Assembly (NCBI GenBank): GCA_033764875.1
Contig: JANRIO010000059.1
Span: 1-64,000, forward strand
From: AWTP1-13 sp033764875
Lineage (GTDB): Bacteria; Pseudomonadota; Alphaproteobacteria; Rhizobiales; Hyphomicrobiaceae
Length of the DNA: 64,000 bases
Direction: 5' to 3'
The position numbers and the translations under genes were made by a program. Shown here piece by piece: positions 43,360 to 51,438 of this stretch; within the stretch, counting starts at the first letter, position 1; each line of letters opens with the position of its first letter. The notes beneath the pieces were generated by a model that was not told the origin of the DNA, did not search any database, and worked only from the letters and a program-made list of their open reading frames with translations.

Positions 43360-43857
43360 ATGCGTTGCTGGAGGAAAATCGTCTGTCTGCTTCTCGCGCT
43401 GCCGGCGGCCGGCGCGGCGCACGCGCAGGAGTATTGCATCGCCTGCACTGACCCGGGTGCGGTCTATCGCTGCGTCATCGACAATGCTCAGCCGGGCGGA
43501 GCAACGCCGCTGCAGACGCTGTGCATCGCCGCCATGACCAAGGCCGGCAAGCATGCCTCCTGCGCCATCAAGCGCGGCACGGTGTTTGACTGCACCGGTC
43601 CGGTCAAGCGCGTGCCGTGGGCGCCTGTCGCGGGCGAGGTGGCGCCCGGAAAGGCCGAGGCCGTGAAGGAGCCCGATCTGAAGGAGCCGCCCAAGACCGT
43701 GGAGGAGATGGCCGGTCGCGCCAACAAGAAGACGGTCGAGGACATGAAGAAGGCCGGCGAGACCATGACGCAGGGCGCCAAGAGCGTTGGCGAGGGTGTC
43801 TCCAACGCCACCAAGAAGACGTGGGAGTGCCTGTCGTCGCTGTTCTCCAAGTGCTGA
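43360..43857 (+). CDS. Cysteine-rich secreted hypothetical protein
   Basis: A protein of about 165 residues. A signal peptide (MRCWRKIVCLLLALPAAGAA, cleavage near HAQ) precedes a domain with paired cysteines: YCIACTDPGAVYRC, TLCIAAM, SCAIK and FDCTGP. A Pro/Lys-rich segment and a long amphipathic helix (ANKKTVEDMKKAGETMTQGA) follow, then CLSSLFSKC at the very end. The spacing suggests disulfide bonds in the periplasm. The start is uncertain: ATG at 43360 or 43345 (five residues longer); neither has a strong ribosome binding site. The family is not recognised. Confidence 0.62.
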   Translation: MRCWRKIVCLLLALPAAGAAHAQEYCIACTDPGAVYRCVIDNAQPGGATPLQTLCIAAMTKAGKHASCAIKRGTVFDCTGPVKRVPWAPVAGEVAPGKAEAVKEPDLKEPPKTVEEMAGRANKKTVEDMKKAGETMTQGAKSVGEGVSNATKKTWECLSSLFSKC

Positions 43858-44011
43858 CCCCGACGCATCTCTCTCCCGCCGGTCGTTCGCGGCGGCAGCA
43901 CTGCACGCTTTCCACATGACGCGCCGGCCCCCATGGATTGTCGGCATTGCTTTGCGGTATTGAGCGGCCGAGCCCACGCGAGCCGCATGACAATGTCTTG
44001 AGATTGATCTG

Positions 44012-44572
44012 ATGTGGATGTTTCGTTTCACGCTGCTCTGTGCAGCGCTATTGGGACTCCCAGCCGGCTACTACGCGACGTCGGCGTTTCTCCAGCGGCA
44101 GGAAGCTCAGAGCAGAAGCCCGCCCAGATCCGTGCTCTATGCGCCCAGCACCCGCAACCGCGAGAAAGCCTTCCTGAAGTCCGGCTGGTCCGGTGTCGAG
44201 GACTGGGGCGTGTGGAGCGTGGGAAGCCGCTCCGAGGTCGAGGTCTCGGTCCCCGCCGCGAGGTCCGATGTCGAGTTCGAGTTGCTTGCGAGCCCGTTCA
44301 CGAATGCCGACCGCGTGCCGACGCAGGTTGTCGCCGTCGAGGTGAATGGGACGGCGGTCACCGAGCTCACGTACCCCAACAGGGAAGGGGCTCAGGCGAT
44401 CAGGAGATTCACGGTTCCGAATGCGGTCATTCGCCGTCGGGAGCCTGTGAGGATCGCGTTTCTCGTGCGATTTCCGACTGCACCCTTTGACATCGGTGCC
44501 GGCGACGATCGGCGCCAGCTCGGGCTGGGGCTGATCCATCTCTTGGTCCAATACTACGACAAGGACGACTAG
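44012..44572 (+). CDS. Membrane-anchored beta-domain protein (DUF7024-like)
   Basis: A 186-residue protein. One N-terminal hydrophobic segment (FTLLCAALLGLPAGYYATSA) is a signal or anchor. The rest looks like a beta-sandwich: SGWSGVEDWGVWSVGSRSEV, then VEFELLASPFTNADRVPTQV, VVAVEVNGTAVTEL and FDIGAGDDRRQLGLGLIHL. This order (GWS-xPE-WG-WS, PF, NG, RxLGL) resembles the DUF7024 domain found at the ends of some membrane glycosyltransferases, here as a stand-alone domain. Base composition is somewhat less GC-rich than its neighbours. Likely role: glycan-related, by analogy only. The family call is from memory and is tentative. Confidence 0.6.
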   Translation: MWMFRFTLLCAALLGLPAGYYATSAFLQRQEAQSRSPPRSVLYAPSTRNREKAFLKSGWSGVEDWGVWSVGSRSEVEVSVPAARSDVEFELLASPFTNADRVPTQVVAVEVNGTAVTELTYPNREGAQAIRRFTVPNAVIRRREPVRIAFLVRFPTAPFDIGAGDDRRQLGLGLIHLLVQYYDKDD

Positions 44573-44696
44573 CGGACCGGCGCTGCTGTGGCCCGGCAGA
44601 TTGCCTCGCACCAAGCCGCAAGGTGCGCAGTTGAGCCCGATCGAGCACTTCCGGCTCGAGCCAAGGCAATGCGTTGTCGTCGCGCAGCGCCGCGGA

Positions 44697-44966
44697 TCAA
44701 TTGATCCGCAGCCACTCGCGCGCCTGGCGCTGCGCCTCGGCAACCTGCTGCCGGCTCATCTCGCGCGCGATCTCCATGCGGTAGCGCTTGGCCTCGGCGT
44801 TGCCGCGCATCGCGGCCAGGTTGAACCACTTGTGTGCGCTGACGAGATCCATCTCGACATCGCGGCCTGCGCAGTACATGAGGCCGAGCTCGAACAGCGC
44901 GTCGGCCGACTGGCCGGCGGGCATGATCTCGCTGTTGAGGAATGCAATCGACTCAAAACGTGCCAT
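44697..44966 (-). CDS. Sel1-like repeat protein, short
   Basis: An 89-residue helical protein containing one Sel1-like repeat: SADALFELGLMYCAGRDVEM, then DLVSAHKWFNLAAMRGNAEA, followed by a charged helix ending QRQAREWLRIN. Sel1 repeats normally occur in longer arrays; this is a minimal single-repeat form that I recall from other Rhizobiales. Ribosome binding is supported by AGGGGTAGGA before the ATG. No signal peptide, so cytoplasmic. The function is probably protein-protein contact, but the partner is unknown. Confidence 0.82.
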   Translation of the reverse strand: MARFESIAFLNSEIMPAGQSADALFELGLMYCAGRDVEMDLVSAHKWFNLAAMRGNAEAKRYRMEIAREMSRQQVAEAQRQAREWLRIN

Positions 44967-45387
44967 TGGTCCTACCCCTGTTCTCGTGACGCAAAACCGT
45001 GCGATGCATCTCCCATCGCATGAGAGCCGGCATTGCTCTGTTCGGCGGGGAACACCCGTTTTCCGCGCTCCCCTCGGCGGACCATGATCTATGGGAGCGG
45101 ATTAAATCGCGTAAATTTTGACGCAATTACAAGGGATTATATTGCTAACTGCAGGCTAATGCTGACCTCCGGTCGTGTCGATTCGGGCCATTCTTCCTGA
45201 TCCTGGATGCCGCTTAACCGATCCTTGGCCTCTCCGTTAACCGCTCATTCACCATCCCTTCAGGTCCTGCGACGCACTCTGTCAACAGCCTGCAATTTTG
45301 ATGTTGCACTGTGGCTCTCGGGCGATAAGGTTACTTGAGAGTACGAAAGGCGGGGGCCGTTACGTCACTCGGGGAAGGGGGTCTTCC
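44967..45387. other. AT-richer intergenic region, likely divergent promoters
   Basis: 421 bp without a gene. An AT-rich island (about 45098-45150) contains TTAAATCGCGTAAATTTTGACG and GGGATTATATTGCT, with TTGACG at 45118 and TATATT at 45138 (14-nt spacing, short of ideal). Two TTAACCG direct repeats occur near 45216 and 45237. The island is out of character with the GC-rich surroundings and is the best place for the promoters of both flanking genes. Confidence 0.4.
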
Positions 45388-45609
45388 ATGACTGGTTTGG
45401 GATTGTGCGCAGCAGTCGTCGCGAGCGTGCTGCTTGCCGGTTGCGCCAACAGCCAGCCCTTCGCGACCGGATTCGCGGGCCCTGCCCAGGCGGCCGAGTT
45501 CGAGCAGGACCCCGCTCAGAAGTCCATGGCCTCGAAGGTGCTTTCGGCAATCGCGCTCGAGCGCGTCACGGGCGCCAAGCCCGATCCGACCCGTCTCGGC
45601 GAGCGCTGA
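45388..45609 (+). CDS. Small hypothetical lipoprotein
   Basis: A 73-residue protein with a lipoprotein signal (MTGLGLCAAVVASVLLAGC, lipobox LLAGC). The mature part, NSQPFATGFAGPAQAAEFEQ, then DPAQKSMASKVLSAIALERV and TGAKPDPTRLGER, is mostly helical and lacks any known domain. GAAGGGGG 6-8 nt upstream supports the ATG at 45388. It is preceded by the AT-rich island and probably forms a single-gene unit. Confidence 0.72.
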   Translation: MTGLGLCAAVVASVLLAGCANSQPFATGFAGPAQAAEFEQDPAQKSMASKVLSAIALERVTGAKPDPTRLGER

Positions 45610-45712
45610 CCCCACCCGCCCGTCTTGCCTGTGTGTGCCGCTTCCAACGGGCGGCTGCTCCTGCCTGAGGCTGCAGGAGCAATCCGCCCTCGCCAACGAT
45701 CATCGCCGAGCT

Positions 45713-46684
45713 TTAAGGCAGAAGAACGATGGACCCGGTGGTCTTGCGGCCTTCCAGGTCGAGATGCGCCTGTGCCGCATCTTTCAGCGCGTAGGTGTGG
45801 TTGACCTCGATCTTCACGATGCCCTTCGAGACCACGTCGAACAGGTCGTTGGCATTGGCGAGAAGATCCTCGCGCTTGGCGACGTAGGTGCCCAGCGTCG
45901 GCCGGGTCGCATAGAGCGAGCCCTTGGTCGAAAGCACCAGGATGTCGAAATTGGCGATGGCGCCGGACGCGTTGCCGAAGCTCACCCACAGCCCCAGCGG
46001 CTTCAGGCAGTCGAGCGAGCCCGGGAACGTGTCCTTGCCCACCGCATCATAGACCACGTCGCACCCGGCGCCGCCGGTGATCTCCTTCACCCGCTTCACC
46101 CAGTCCTCTGTCTTGTAGTTGATCATGTGCGTGGCGCCGTGCGCCTTGGCGAGCGCGAGCTTCTCCGGCGTGCTGGCCGTGCCGATGATGGTCGCGCCGA
46201 GGTGCTTGGCCCACTGGCACGCGATGAGGCCGATGCCGCCCGCGGCCGCGTGCATGAGCAGCGTCGTCCCCGGCCCCACCTTGTAGGTCTGGCGCAGCAG
46301 GTAGCGCACCGTCATCCCCTGCAGCATCATCGCGGCGGCGGTCTTGTAGTCGATGCTGTCGGGCAGCTTCACGAGCCGCTCCGCGGGCATCAGGCGCTCG
46401 CTGGCATAGCCGCCGATGACCCCCGCATAGGCTCCCCTGTCGCCGACCTTGAAGTCGGTCACGCCCGGTCCCACGGCCACCACGTCGCCGGCCCCTTCCG
46501 AGCCCGCCACGAACGGCAACGCCAGCTTGTACAGACCCGAGCGCTGGTAGGTATCGATGTAGTTGACCCCGATCGCCCGCTGCCGCAGCTTCACCTGGCC
46601 CGGACCGGGCTCGCCGACGTCCACGTCCTCGACCTTGAGAACCTCGGGACCACCATGCGCGTGGATGCGGACGACTTGGGCCAT
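45713..46684 (-). CDS. NADPH:quinone oxidoreductase (Qor-type)
   Basis: A 323-residue zeta-crystallin-like quinone reductase. It starts MAQVVRIHAHGGPEVLKVED, with GVNYIDTYQRSGLYKLALPF and PFVAGSEGAGDVVAVGPGV, the hallmark QOR1 sequence. The NADPH site is TTLLMHAAAGGIGLIACQWA, followed by IGTASTPEKLALAKAHGATH. Zinc ligands are absent. It resembles E. coli QorA closely in layout. GGAGAAG lies before the ATG. It is a second quinone-reductase-like gene in the window (the other is at 26802) but the two belong to different subgroups. Confidence 0.93.
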   Translation of the reverse strand: MAQVVRIHAHGGPEVLKVEDVDVGEPGPGQVKLRQRAIGVNYIDTYQRSGLYKLALPFVAGSEGAGDVVAVGPGVTDFKVGDRGAYAGVIGGYASERLMPAERLVKLPDSIDYKTAAAMMLQGMTVRYLLRQTYKVGPGTTLLMHAAAGGIGLIACQWAKHLGATIIGTASTPEKLALAKAHGATHMINYKTEDWVKRVKEITGGAGCDVVYDAVGKDTFPGSLDCLKPLGLWVSFGNASGAIANFDILVLSTKGSLYATRPTLGTYVAKREDLLANANDLFDVVSKGIVKIEVNHTYALKDAAQAHLDLEGRKTTGSIVLLP

Positions 46685-46843
46685 GGACGCTTCTCCGATC
46701 GGGCTGTTTCGAGGTGACCGTCGCCCGCCTTTTCAACCGGTCGCGGCGAGGATAGAGGACGTAGAGCCACGTCCCCGCGAGACGCCTTGGCGGCGCCATC
46801 GAAGCGTTCTATGGGCATGCTGCGGCAACCTCAAGAGGAAACG

Positions 46844-47284
46844 ATGCCCGCCCTGCAGTCCATGCGCCTGTCGCCAGCAATGCTCCTTTTCCTGCCCTTC
46901 GCGCTGCTTGGCTGCTCGCTGGGCCAGGATGATCCGCGTGCCGGCTTGTCCTGTCTCGACGACAGCAAGGAATGCATCGACAGCCGCCAGGCGACACTGA
47001 AGGGCATGCTCGCTGACAAGGATCGCGGCTGGGTGAAGGAGCCGGCGTCTCCCCAGGCCCATGCCTCCGGCGTTCGCCTGTTCGCCTATCGCACGCAGAA
47101 GAAAGAGCTGAGCTGCGAGGAGCTGGCCGCGGGCCGCCGCGAGGCCGACAGCGCCGCCAAGTCCCTGCGCAGCGCCGATGCCAAGGGCCTCTCACCGGCG
47201 CAGATCGCGCGCGCCACCATGTTCGCCGCCGAGGTCAGCAAAGAGCTCAGCGTCGAGATGAAGGCGCGTCACTGCAAGGCGTGA
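46844..47284 (+). CDS. Hypothetical lipoprotein
   Basis: A 146-residue protein with a lipoprotein signal (LSPAMLLFLPFALLGCSLGQ, lipobox LLGC). The mature part has three more cysteines (LSCLDDSKECIDSRQATLKG and KELSCEELAAGRREAD), the last Cys near the C terminus (ARHCKA), and conserved-looking WVKEPASPQAHASGVRLFAY. GAGGAAA 5 nt upstream supports ATG at 46844 over several in-frame upstream Met codons. It is probably periplasmic, and its function is unknown. Its last 93 nt overlap the convergent EEP-family gene. Confidence 0.75.
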   Translation: MPALQSMRLSPAMLLFLPFALLGCSLGQDDPRAGLSCLDDSKECIDSRQATLKGMLADKDRGWVKEPASPQAHASGVRLFAYRTQKKELSCEELAAGRREADSAAKSLRSADAKGLSPAQIARATMFAAEVSKELSVEMKARHCKA

Positions 47285-48238
47285 GCCGCGGCCCGTCGTC
47301 GGCCCCCGCGTGCGCTGCACCTGCCGCTCGACGCGCGCCAGCACCGGCAGATGGTCGGACCCGACTGCCGGCCCGGTCCCGGAGGCGGTCACGGTAAGAT
47401 CATGCGACACGAGGATGTGGTCGAGCGCCACCTGCGGCAGGTTCAGCGGCCATGCCGGCCAGCTGGGCATCAGCCAGCGCGCCGACTTCAGCCCCGTCTG
47501 CGCCCTGAGCGACTTGTAGGCGTGCGACCATGGCGACATGTTCAGATCGCCGGCGAGCACCACCGGGCCCTCGATGCGCTTGATCATCCGCGCGATCGCC
47601 TCCGTCTGCCGGGCATGCAGCCACGGCTTGCGGCTCGGCCGGTAGACGTGGGTGCCGATCACGTGCAGCGCCCCGGCGAAGCGGGCCCAGACGAAGGCCG
47701 GCATCTCGCGCGTATAGGCGACCGTGCCGGCCGCCTCGAACGGCACCCGCGACAGCAGCGCGAGCGAGCAGTCGTAGCGGTGCGCGCACGAGCGCTGGTG
47801 GGGATAGACGGCGCTCAGCGCCGGGACGAGGCCTTGCTTGTCCGGCCCGAGCTCGGACAGCACGACGATGTCGGCCGGCCCCGTCGCGAGATAAGCGCGC
47901 AGCTCTTCCAGATTCTGCGCGGCATCCCATGTATTAATCGACACGATCGACAGGCTTGTCTGCGACGGCCTCGTCTCGGCGGCAATCGCCTCGCTGCCGG
48001 GTGAGAATGTCGCCGCACCGAGCCCCAGCCAGAGGTGGATGGCAAATGTAGCAACAGCACCGCCGACGAGCGCGGCCAGCCCATGTCGGCGAAGCAGCAG
48101 CGCGGCCGCGGCCGCGATCCCGACCCCGATGATGTGGCCGGTCAGTGGCGCTGCGGCGTCCGCAAGCGCCGGGGACGCGGGGAAGATGATCAGCGCCAGC
48201 GACAGGTTCGAGGCGACGAGAAGGCTCAATGCGAGCAT
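47192..48238 (-). CDS. Membrane-anchored endonuclease/exonuclease/phosphatase family protein
   Basis: A 348-residue protein. Three N-terminal hydrophobic segments (about residues 1-80) anchor it, as in the YbhP/VanJ-like group. The catalytic domain has LSIVSINTWDAAQNLEELRA, the metal-binding Glu in DIVVLSELGPDKQG, VIGTHVYRP, VVLAGDLNMSPWSHAYKSL, then LDHILVSHDL and GSDHLPVLARV. These are the five EEP motifs. The substrate may be a phospholipid, a nucleic acid or an inositol phosphate. I chose the ATG at 48238. The C-terminal 45 residues are low in family similarity and overlap the lipoprotein gene on the other strand. Confidence 0.87.
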   Translation of the reverse strand: MLALSLLVASNLSLALIIFPASPALADAAAPLTGHIIGVGIAAAAALLLRRHGLAALVGGAVATFAIHLWLGLGAATFSPGSEAIAAETRPSQTSLSIVSINTWDAAQNLEELRAYLATGPADIVVLSELGPDKQGLVPALSAVYPHQRSCAHRYDCSLALLSRVPFEAAGTVAYTREMPAFVWARFAGALHVIGTHVYRPSRKPWLHARQTEAIARMIKRIEGPVVLAGDLNMSPWSHAYKSLRAQTGLKSARWLMPSWPAWPLNLPQVALDHILVSHDLTVTASGTGPAVGSDHLPVLARVERQVQRTRGPTTGRGSRLAVTRLHLDAELFADLGGEHGGARDLRR

Positions 48239-48516
48239 TCTCACTGGCCTCCTCCCTCCGGCTGCCGGCAGACCGCGACCCGCCTCGACGCCCACGCCAC
48301 CCTCTCTTCTGCCTTCTGCGACCGCGCCCGCTGGCCGCAGCACTCAGGGGTGACTAGAAGCAGGAAGCGTGCCGCACTGCAACCCGGATTAACGGAAAGC
48401 TTACCAAGCCTCGCAGCCGAGGCCTTGGAGCCGGAAGTTGACAAGGCGACCGCACTTCGGACTTTTGGACGGCAATTGCACAAGGGGCCCCTGCACGGGG
48501 CGAGGAGCGGCGCTGA

Positions 48517-49050
48517 ATGTCGATTCTGGATTACTCGAACCAAGTTCTCGACTTCGTGCGCGCAAATCCGGGCGCTTCAGCGGCCGTCGTTTTCGCCCTG
48601 GCATTCGGCGAATCGCTGGCGTTCGTGTCCCTGATCCTCCCATTTTGGGCCATGCTGGTCGGTATCGGGACGATCATCGGCGGCGCCGGTCCGTTCACCT
48701 TCTGGACGATTGTGACCGCCGCCGCCTGCGGCGCCGCCCTGGGCGACTGGCTTTCCTATTGGATCGGCTACCACTACCACGAGCAGGTGCGGCGCATGTG
48801 GCCGCTCAACAAGAAGCCGGAGCTGATCGACAAGGGCCACGTCTTCTTCGAGAAATACGGCCCCTGGGCGGTCGTGCTCGGGCGCTTTTCCGGCCCGCTG
48901 CGCGCCAGCGTCCCGATTGTCGCCGGCATCACCGAGATGCCGTGGCTGCGCTTTCAGATCGCCAACTGGGCCTCGGCATTTCTGTGGGCCTTCGTGCTGC
49001 TGTCGCCGGGGTCGTGGGGCCTGCAGTGGTGGCTCGACAAGCTCAAATAG
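48517..49050 (+). CDS. DedA/SNARE-associated family membrane protein
   Basis: A 177-residue inner-membrane protein of the DedA superfamily, now linked to lipid carrier flipping (undecaprenyl phosphate or phosphatidylethanolamine scramblase activity). Signatures are ALAFGESLAFVSLILPFWAM with an acidic residue in the re-entrant loop, GAALGDWLSYWIGYHYHEQV (the conserved G-D-xxx-Y-xG), VFFEKYGPWAVVLGRFSGPL with FxRFxGPLR, and a late NWASAFLWAFVLLSPG. GAGGAG precedes the ATG. It is about 25 residues shorter than typical DedA proteins at the C terminus. Confidence 0.92.
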   Translation: MSILDYSNQVLDFVRANPGASAAVVFALAFGESLAFVSLILPFWAMLVGIGTIIGGAGPFTFWTIVTAAACGAALGDWLSYWIGYHYHEQVRRMWPLNKKPELIDKGHVFFEKYGPWAVVLGRFSGPLRASVPIVAGITEMPWLRFQIANWASAFLWAFVLLSPGSWGLQWWLDKLK

Positions 49051-49145
49051 CGTGTAAAGTTTTGTTGCCGGGCCTTGGGGCGCCCGTGCCGCATGCCTAT
49101 GTCGCCGGTAGATTGCAGGCTGTCGAACCGCAGGGAGACCTTGCC

Positions 49146-50543
49146 ATGGTGGCTGTCGCCATCGCCTCTGAGGCCGTGATCCCGGATACGCGTCTCTATC
49201 CTCCCACGGTCGTGCCCCCGCCCGCCCCGCTTCCTTTCGCCAAGTTCATCGTCCGCTTCGTGCGCAACCCGCTGCTGACCATCGCGCGGCCGGTCTACCA
49301 CGAGGACATGCTGATCCGTGCCAACGGCGGCAGGACGGTCGTCTACGTGACGGCGCCCGACCTCGTGGAGGAGGTGCTGCTCAAGGGCTCCGACCACTTC
49401 CACAAGTCGCCCATCGAGAAGCGCATCTTCAGGAGCACGCTGGGCGACGGCATCCTCACCTCGCAGGGCGCGAGCTGGCGCTGGCAGCGCCGCACCGCAG
49501 CCCCCCTGTTCCGCGTCTCCGACCTCAACGCGCTGGTGCCGCAGATGACGGCCGAGGGCGAGGCCCAGGCCGCCCGCTGGCGCCAGTCGCCGGCCGGCAC
49601 CGTGCAGGCCATCGACGCCGACATGACCGAGACCACCTTCCGCGTCATCTCGACCACCATGTTCGGCGGCGATGCCGATGGCGACGCGCGCGAGATCCTG
49701 CACGCTGCCGACGGCGCGCTCTCCTCCGTGTCCTGGGACATCGCGGCAGCCATCATGAATCTGCCGGACTGGCTCTGGTATCCGGGCCGCAACCTGCGCC
49801 GCCGCGCCGGCCGCACGCTGCGCGACCTCACCGCCCGCATGCTGCAGCGCCGGCGCGCCGCCGGCGTCGACGGCCAGGATCTCATGAGCCGGCTGTGCGC
49901 CGCCAGGGACCCCGAGACCGGCGATCCTATGTCCGAGAGCCAGCTCGTCGACAATCTGCTGACCTTCCTCGGCGCCGGCCACGAGACCACCGCCAAGGCG
50001 CTGACCTGGAGCCTCTATCTCCTCGCCCGCGCGCCCGAGTGGCAGCAGCGCATCGCCGATGAGGTGGCACGCGTGTGCGGCGACGCGCCGATCGGGGCGG
50101 CGCATCTCGACCAGCTCGAGGTGACGCGCGCGGTCTTCAAGGAGGCCATGCGCCTCTACCCGCCAGCGCCGATGATGAACCGCGTGCTGTCGCAGGACAC
50201 CGTTCTCGGCGGCAAGCCGATGCAGGCCGGCACCTTCATCGTCATTCCCGTCTACGCCATCCATCGCCATCACAAGCTGTGGGCCGATCCCGACCGCTTC
50301 GATCCGACGCGCTTCTTCAAGGACAACGAGGCCAGGCAGGCCCGTGCCCAGTTCATGCCGTTCGGGTTCGGCCCACGCCTGTGCATCGGCATGTCCTTCG
50401 CCATGATGGAGGGCGTGGCCATTCTCGGCACCTTGGTGCGGCATGCGCGCTTCGAATGGGACGGCCGCCACAGCCCCGAGCCCCTCAGCCGCATCACGCT
50501 GCGCCCGGCGGGCGGCATGCCGCTCAAGGTCTATCCGCGCTGA
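49146..50543 (+). CDS. Cytochrome P450
   Basis: A 465-residue soluble bacterial P450. The heme loop is FMPFGFGPRLCIGMSFAMME with the Cys thiolate ligand near residue 405. The I-helix oxygen-activating motif is TFLGAGHETTAKALTWSLYL; the K-helix ExxR is in FKEAMRLYPPAP. The layout resembles CYP families that hydroxylate fatty acids or terpenoids, with a Pro-rich N terminus (PPTVVPPPAPLPFAKF). Electron partners (ferredoxin and its reductase) are not encoded nearby. The ATG at 49146 follows GGGAGA. It is followed by a tiny basic protein gene. Confidence 0.95.
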   Translation: MVAVAIASEAVIPDTRLYPPTVVPPPAPLPFAKFIVRFVRNPLLTIARPVYHEDMLIRANGGRTVVYVTAPDLVEEVLLKGSDHFHKSPIEKRIFRSTLGDGILTSQGASWRWQRRTAAPLFRVSDLNALVPQMTAEGEAQAARWRQSPAGTVQAIDADMTETTFRVISTTMFGGDADGDAREILHAADGALSSVSWDIAAAIMNLPDWLWYPGRNLRRRAGRTLRDLTARMLQRRRAAGVDGQDLMSRLCAARDPETGDPMSESQLVDNLLTFLGAGHETTAKALTWSLYLLARAPEWQQRIADEVARVCGDAPIGAAHLDQLEVTRAVFKEAMRLYPPAPMMNRVLSQDTVLGGKPMQAGTFIVIPVYAIHRHHKLWADPDRFDPTRFFKDNEARQARAQFMPFGFGPRLCIGMSFAMMEGVAILGTLVRHARFEWDGRHSPEPLSRITLRPAGGMPLKVYPR

Positions 50544-50630
50544 CCCGCACCCGGGCGGGGAGCATTTCCACTTGTCGGGGCAGGAAAAAGCCCCTACACG
50601 GGCCCCTCGCGATTGCTTCAGGAGAGAGCC

Positions 50631-50789
50631 ATGGTCGTCCGCTCGGCCCGCAACGTTGAGACCCAGAAGAAGAAGAACCGCCGCGCCGCCCCCCGCAAGA
50701 AGGTGACGCGCATCCAGGGCAACACGCTCGCCGCCCGCCGCCGGCTCAAGAAGCTTGCCGGCAAGGCCCGCGCCAAGGCCGCGGGCTGA
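50631..50789 (+). CDS. Very small, highly basic conserved-type protein
   Basis: A 52-residue protein of which about 20 residues are Lys or Arg and none is Cys or Trp. It reads MVVRSARNVETQKKKNRRAA at the start, then PRKKVTRIQGNTLAARRRL and KKLAGKARAKAAG. CAGGAGAGAGCC puts an excellent ribosome binding site 6 nt before the ATG at 50631. Codon use is GC-rich, as in true genes here. Such size and charge fit a nucleic-acid- or ribosome-associated protein, but I recognise no family. It lies between the P450 and lysE genes. Confidence 0.68.
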   Translation: MVVRSARNVETQKKKNRRAAPRKKVTRIQGNTLAARRRLKKLAGKARAKAAG

Positions 50790-50805
50790 GGCCGCCGTTC
50801 TTTTT

Positions 50806-51423
50806 TTACCGCGCGGCGATGGCCGCCGCCGCCGACGCCATCACGATTCCGGTCCCGCGATTGACCAGCCGCATCGCACGGGCGCTGCGGAGCAGCCTGC
50901 GTGTGCGCGCCGCGAGCGCAATGTAGACACCGAACACCACGGCGAGCACCAGCAGCGTCACCGCCGAGAGCTCGACCAGACCCAGCAGCGACAGCCGCCC
51001 GAGATCGATCAGGTTCGGCAGCAGGGCGAGATAGAACACGATCACCTTCGGGTTGCCCATGGTCACCGAGAGCCCGGCCAGGAAAAGCCGCGTGCCCTCC
51101 CGCGCCTCCGGCTGCGCTGATCCCTCTTCCACCTGCACCGGTGCCGTCCACAGCCTGTAGGCGAGATAGAGCAGGTACGCCGCACCGGCGTACTTGATGG
51201 CCACGAGCACCGGCGCAAAGGCCTGCGCCAACGCCGCCAGCCCCAGCACCGCGACGGACAGCCACACGACATCGCCGAGCGCCACCCCGGCCGCGAAGGC
51301 GAACGCGCCGGAGGTTCCCCGCGCCAGCACCCGCGCCACGATGGCCGCAATCCCAGGCCCGGGCGAGGCCGCCGCCACGCCGAGCGCGCTGACGAACACG
51401 AGAAGCGAGGCAAGATCCATCAT
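50806..51423 (-). CDS. LysE family translocator
   Basis: A 205-residue exporter of amino acids or their derivatives (LysE/RhtB superfamily) with six membrane segments. It opens MMDLASLLVFVSALGVAAAS, followed by the conserved PGPGIAAIVARVLARGTSGA, then GVALGDVVWLSVAVLGLAAL with the conserved G-xxx-GD-xxW block and KYAGAAYLLYLAYRLW. The AGLSVTMGNPKVIVFYLALLP loop matches the family's NPK motif. The ATG at 51423 (Met-Met) is at the very start of the first helix. Substrate unknown. It converges with the small basic protein gene and lies 15 nt downstream of the TAXI gene. Confidence 0.92.
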   Translation of the reverse strand: MMDLASLLVFVSALGVAAASPGPGIAAIVARVLARGTSGAFAFAAGVALGDVVWLSVAVLGLAALAQAFAPVLVAIKYAGAAYLLYLAYRLWTAPVQVEEGSAQPEAREGTRLFLAGLSVTMGNPKVIVFYLALLPNLIDLGRLSLLGLVELSAVTLLVLAVVFGVYIALAARTRRLLRSARAMRLVNRGTGIVMASAAAAIAAR

Positions 51424-51438
51424 CGTCCGTACGTCCTC

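Noticed and set aside
45098..45260. A replication origin-like AT-rich island
   Set aside because: It is only about 50-150 bp, lacks DnaA boxes I could recognise, and no dnaA, repA or parAB lies nearby.
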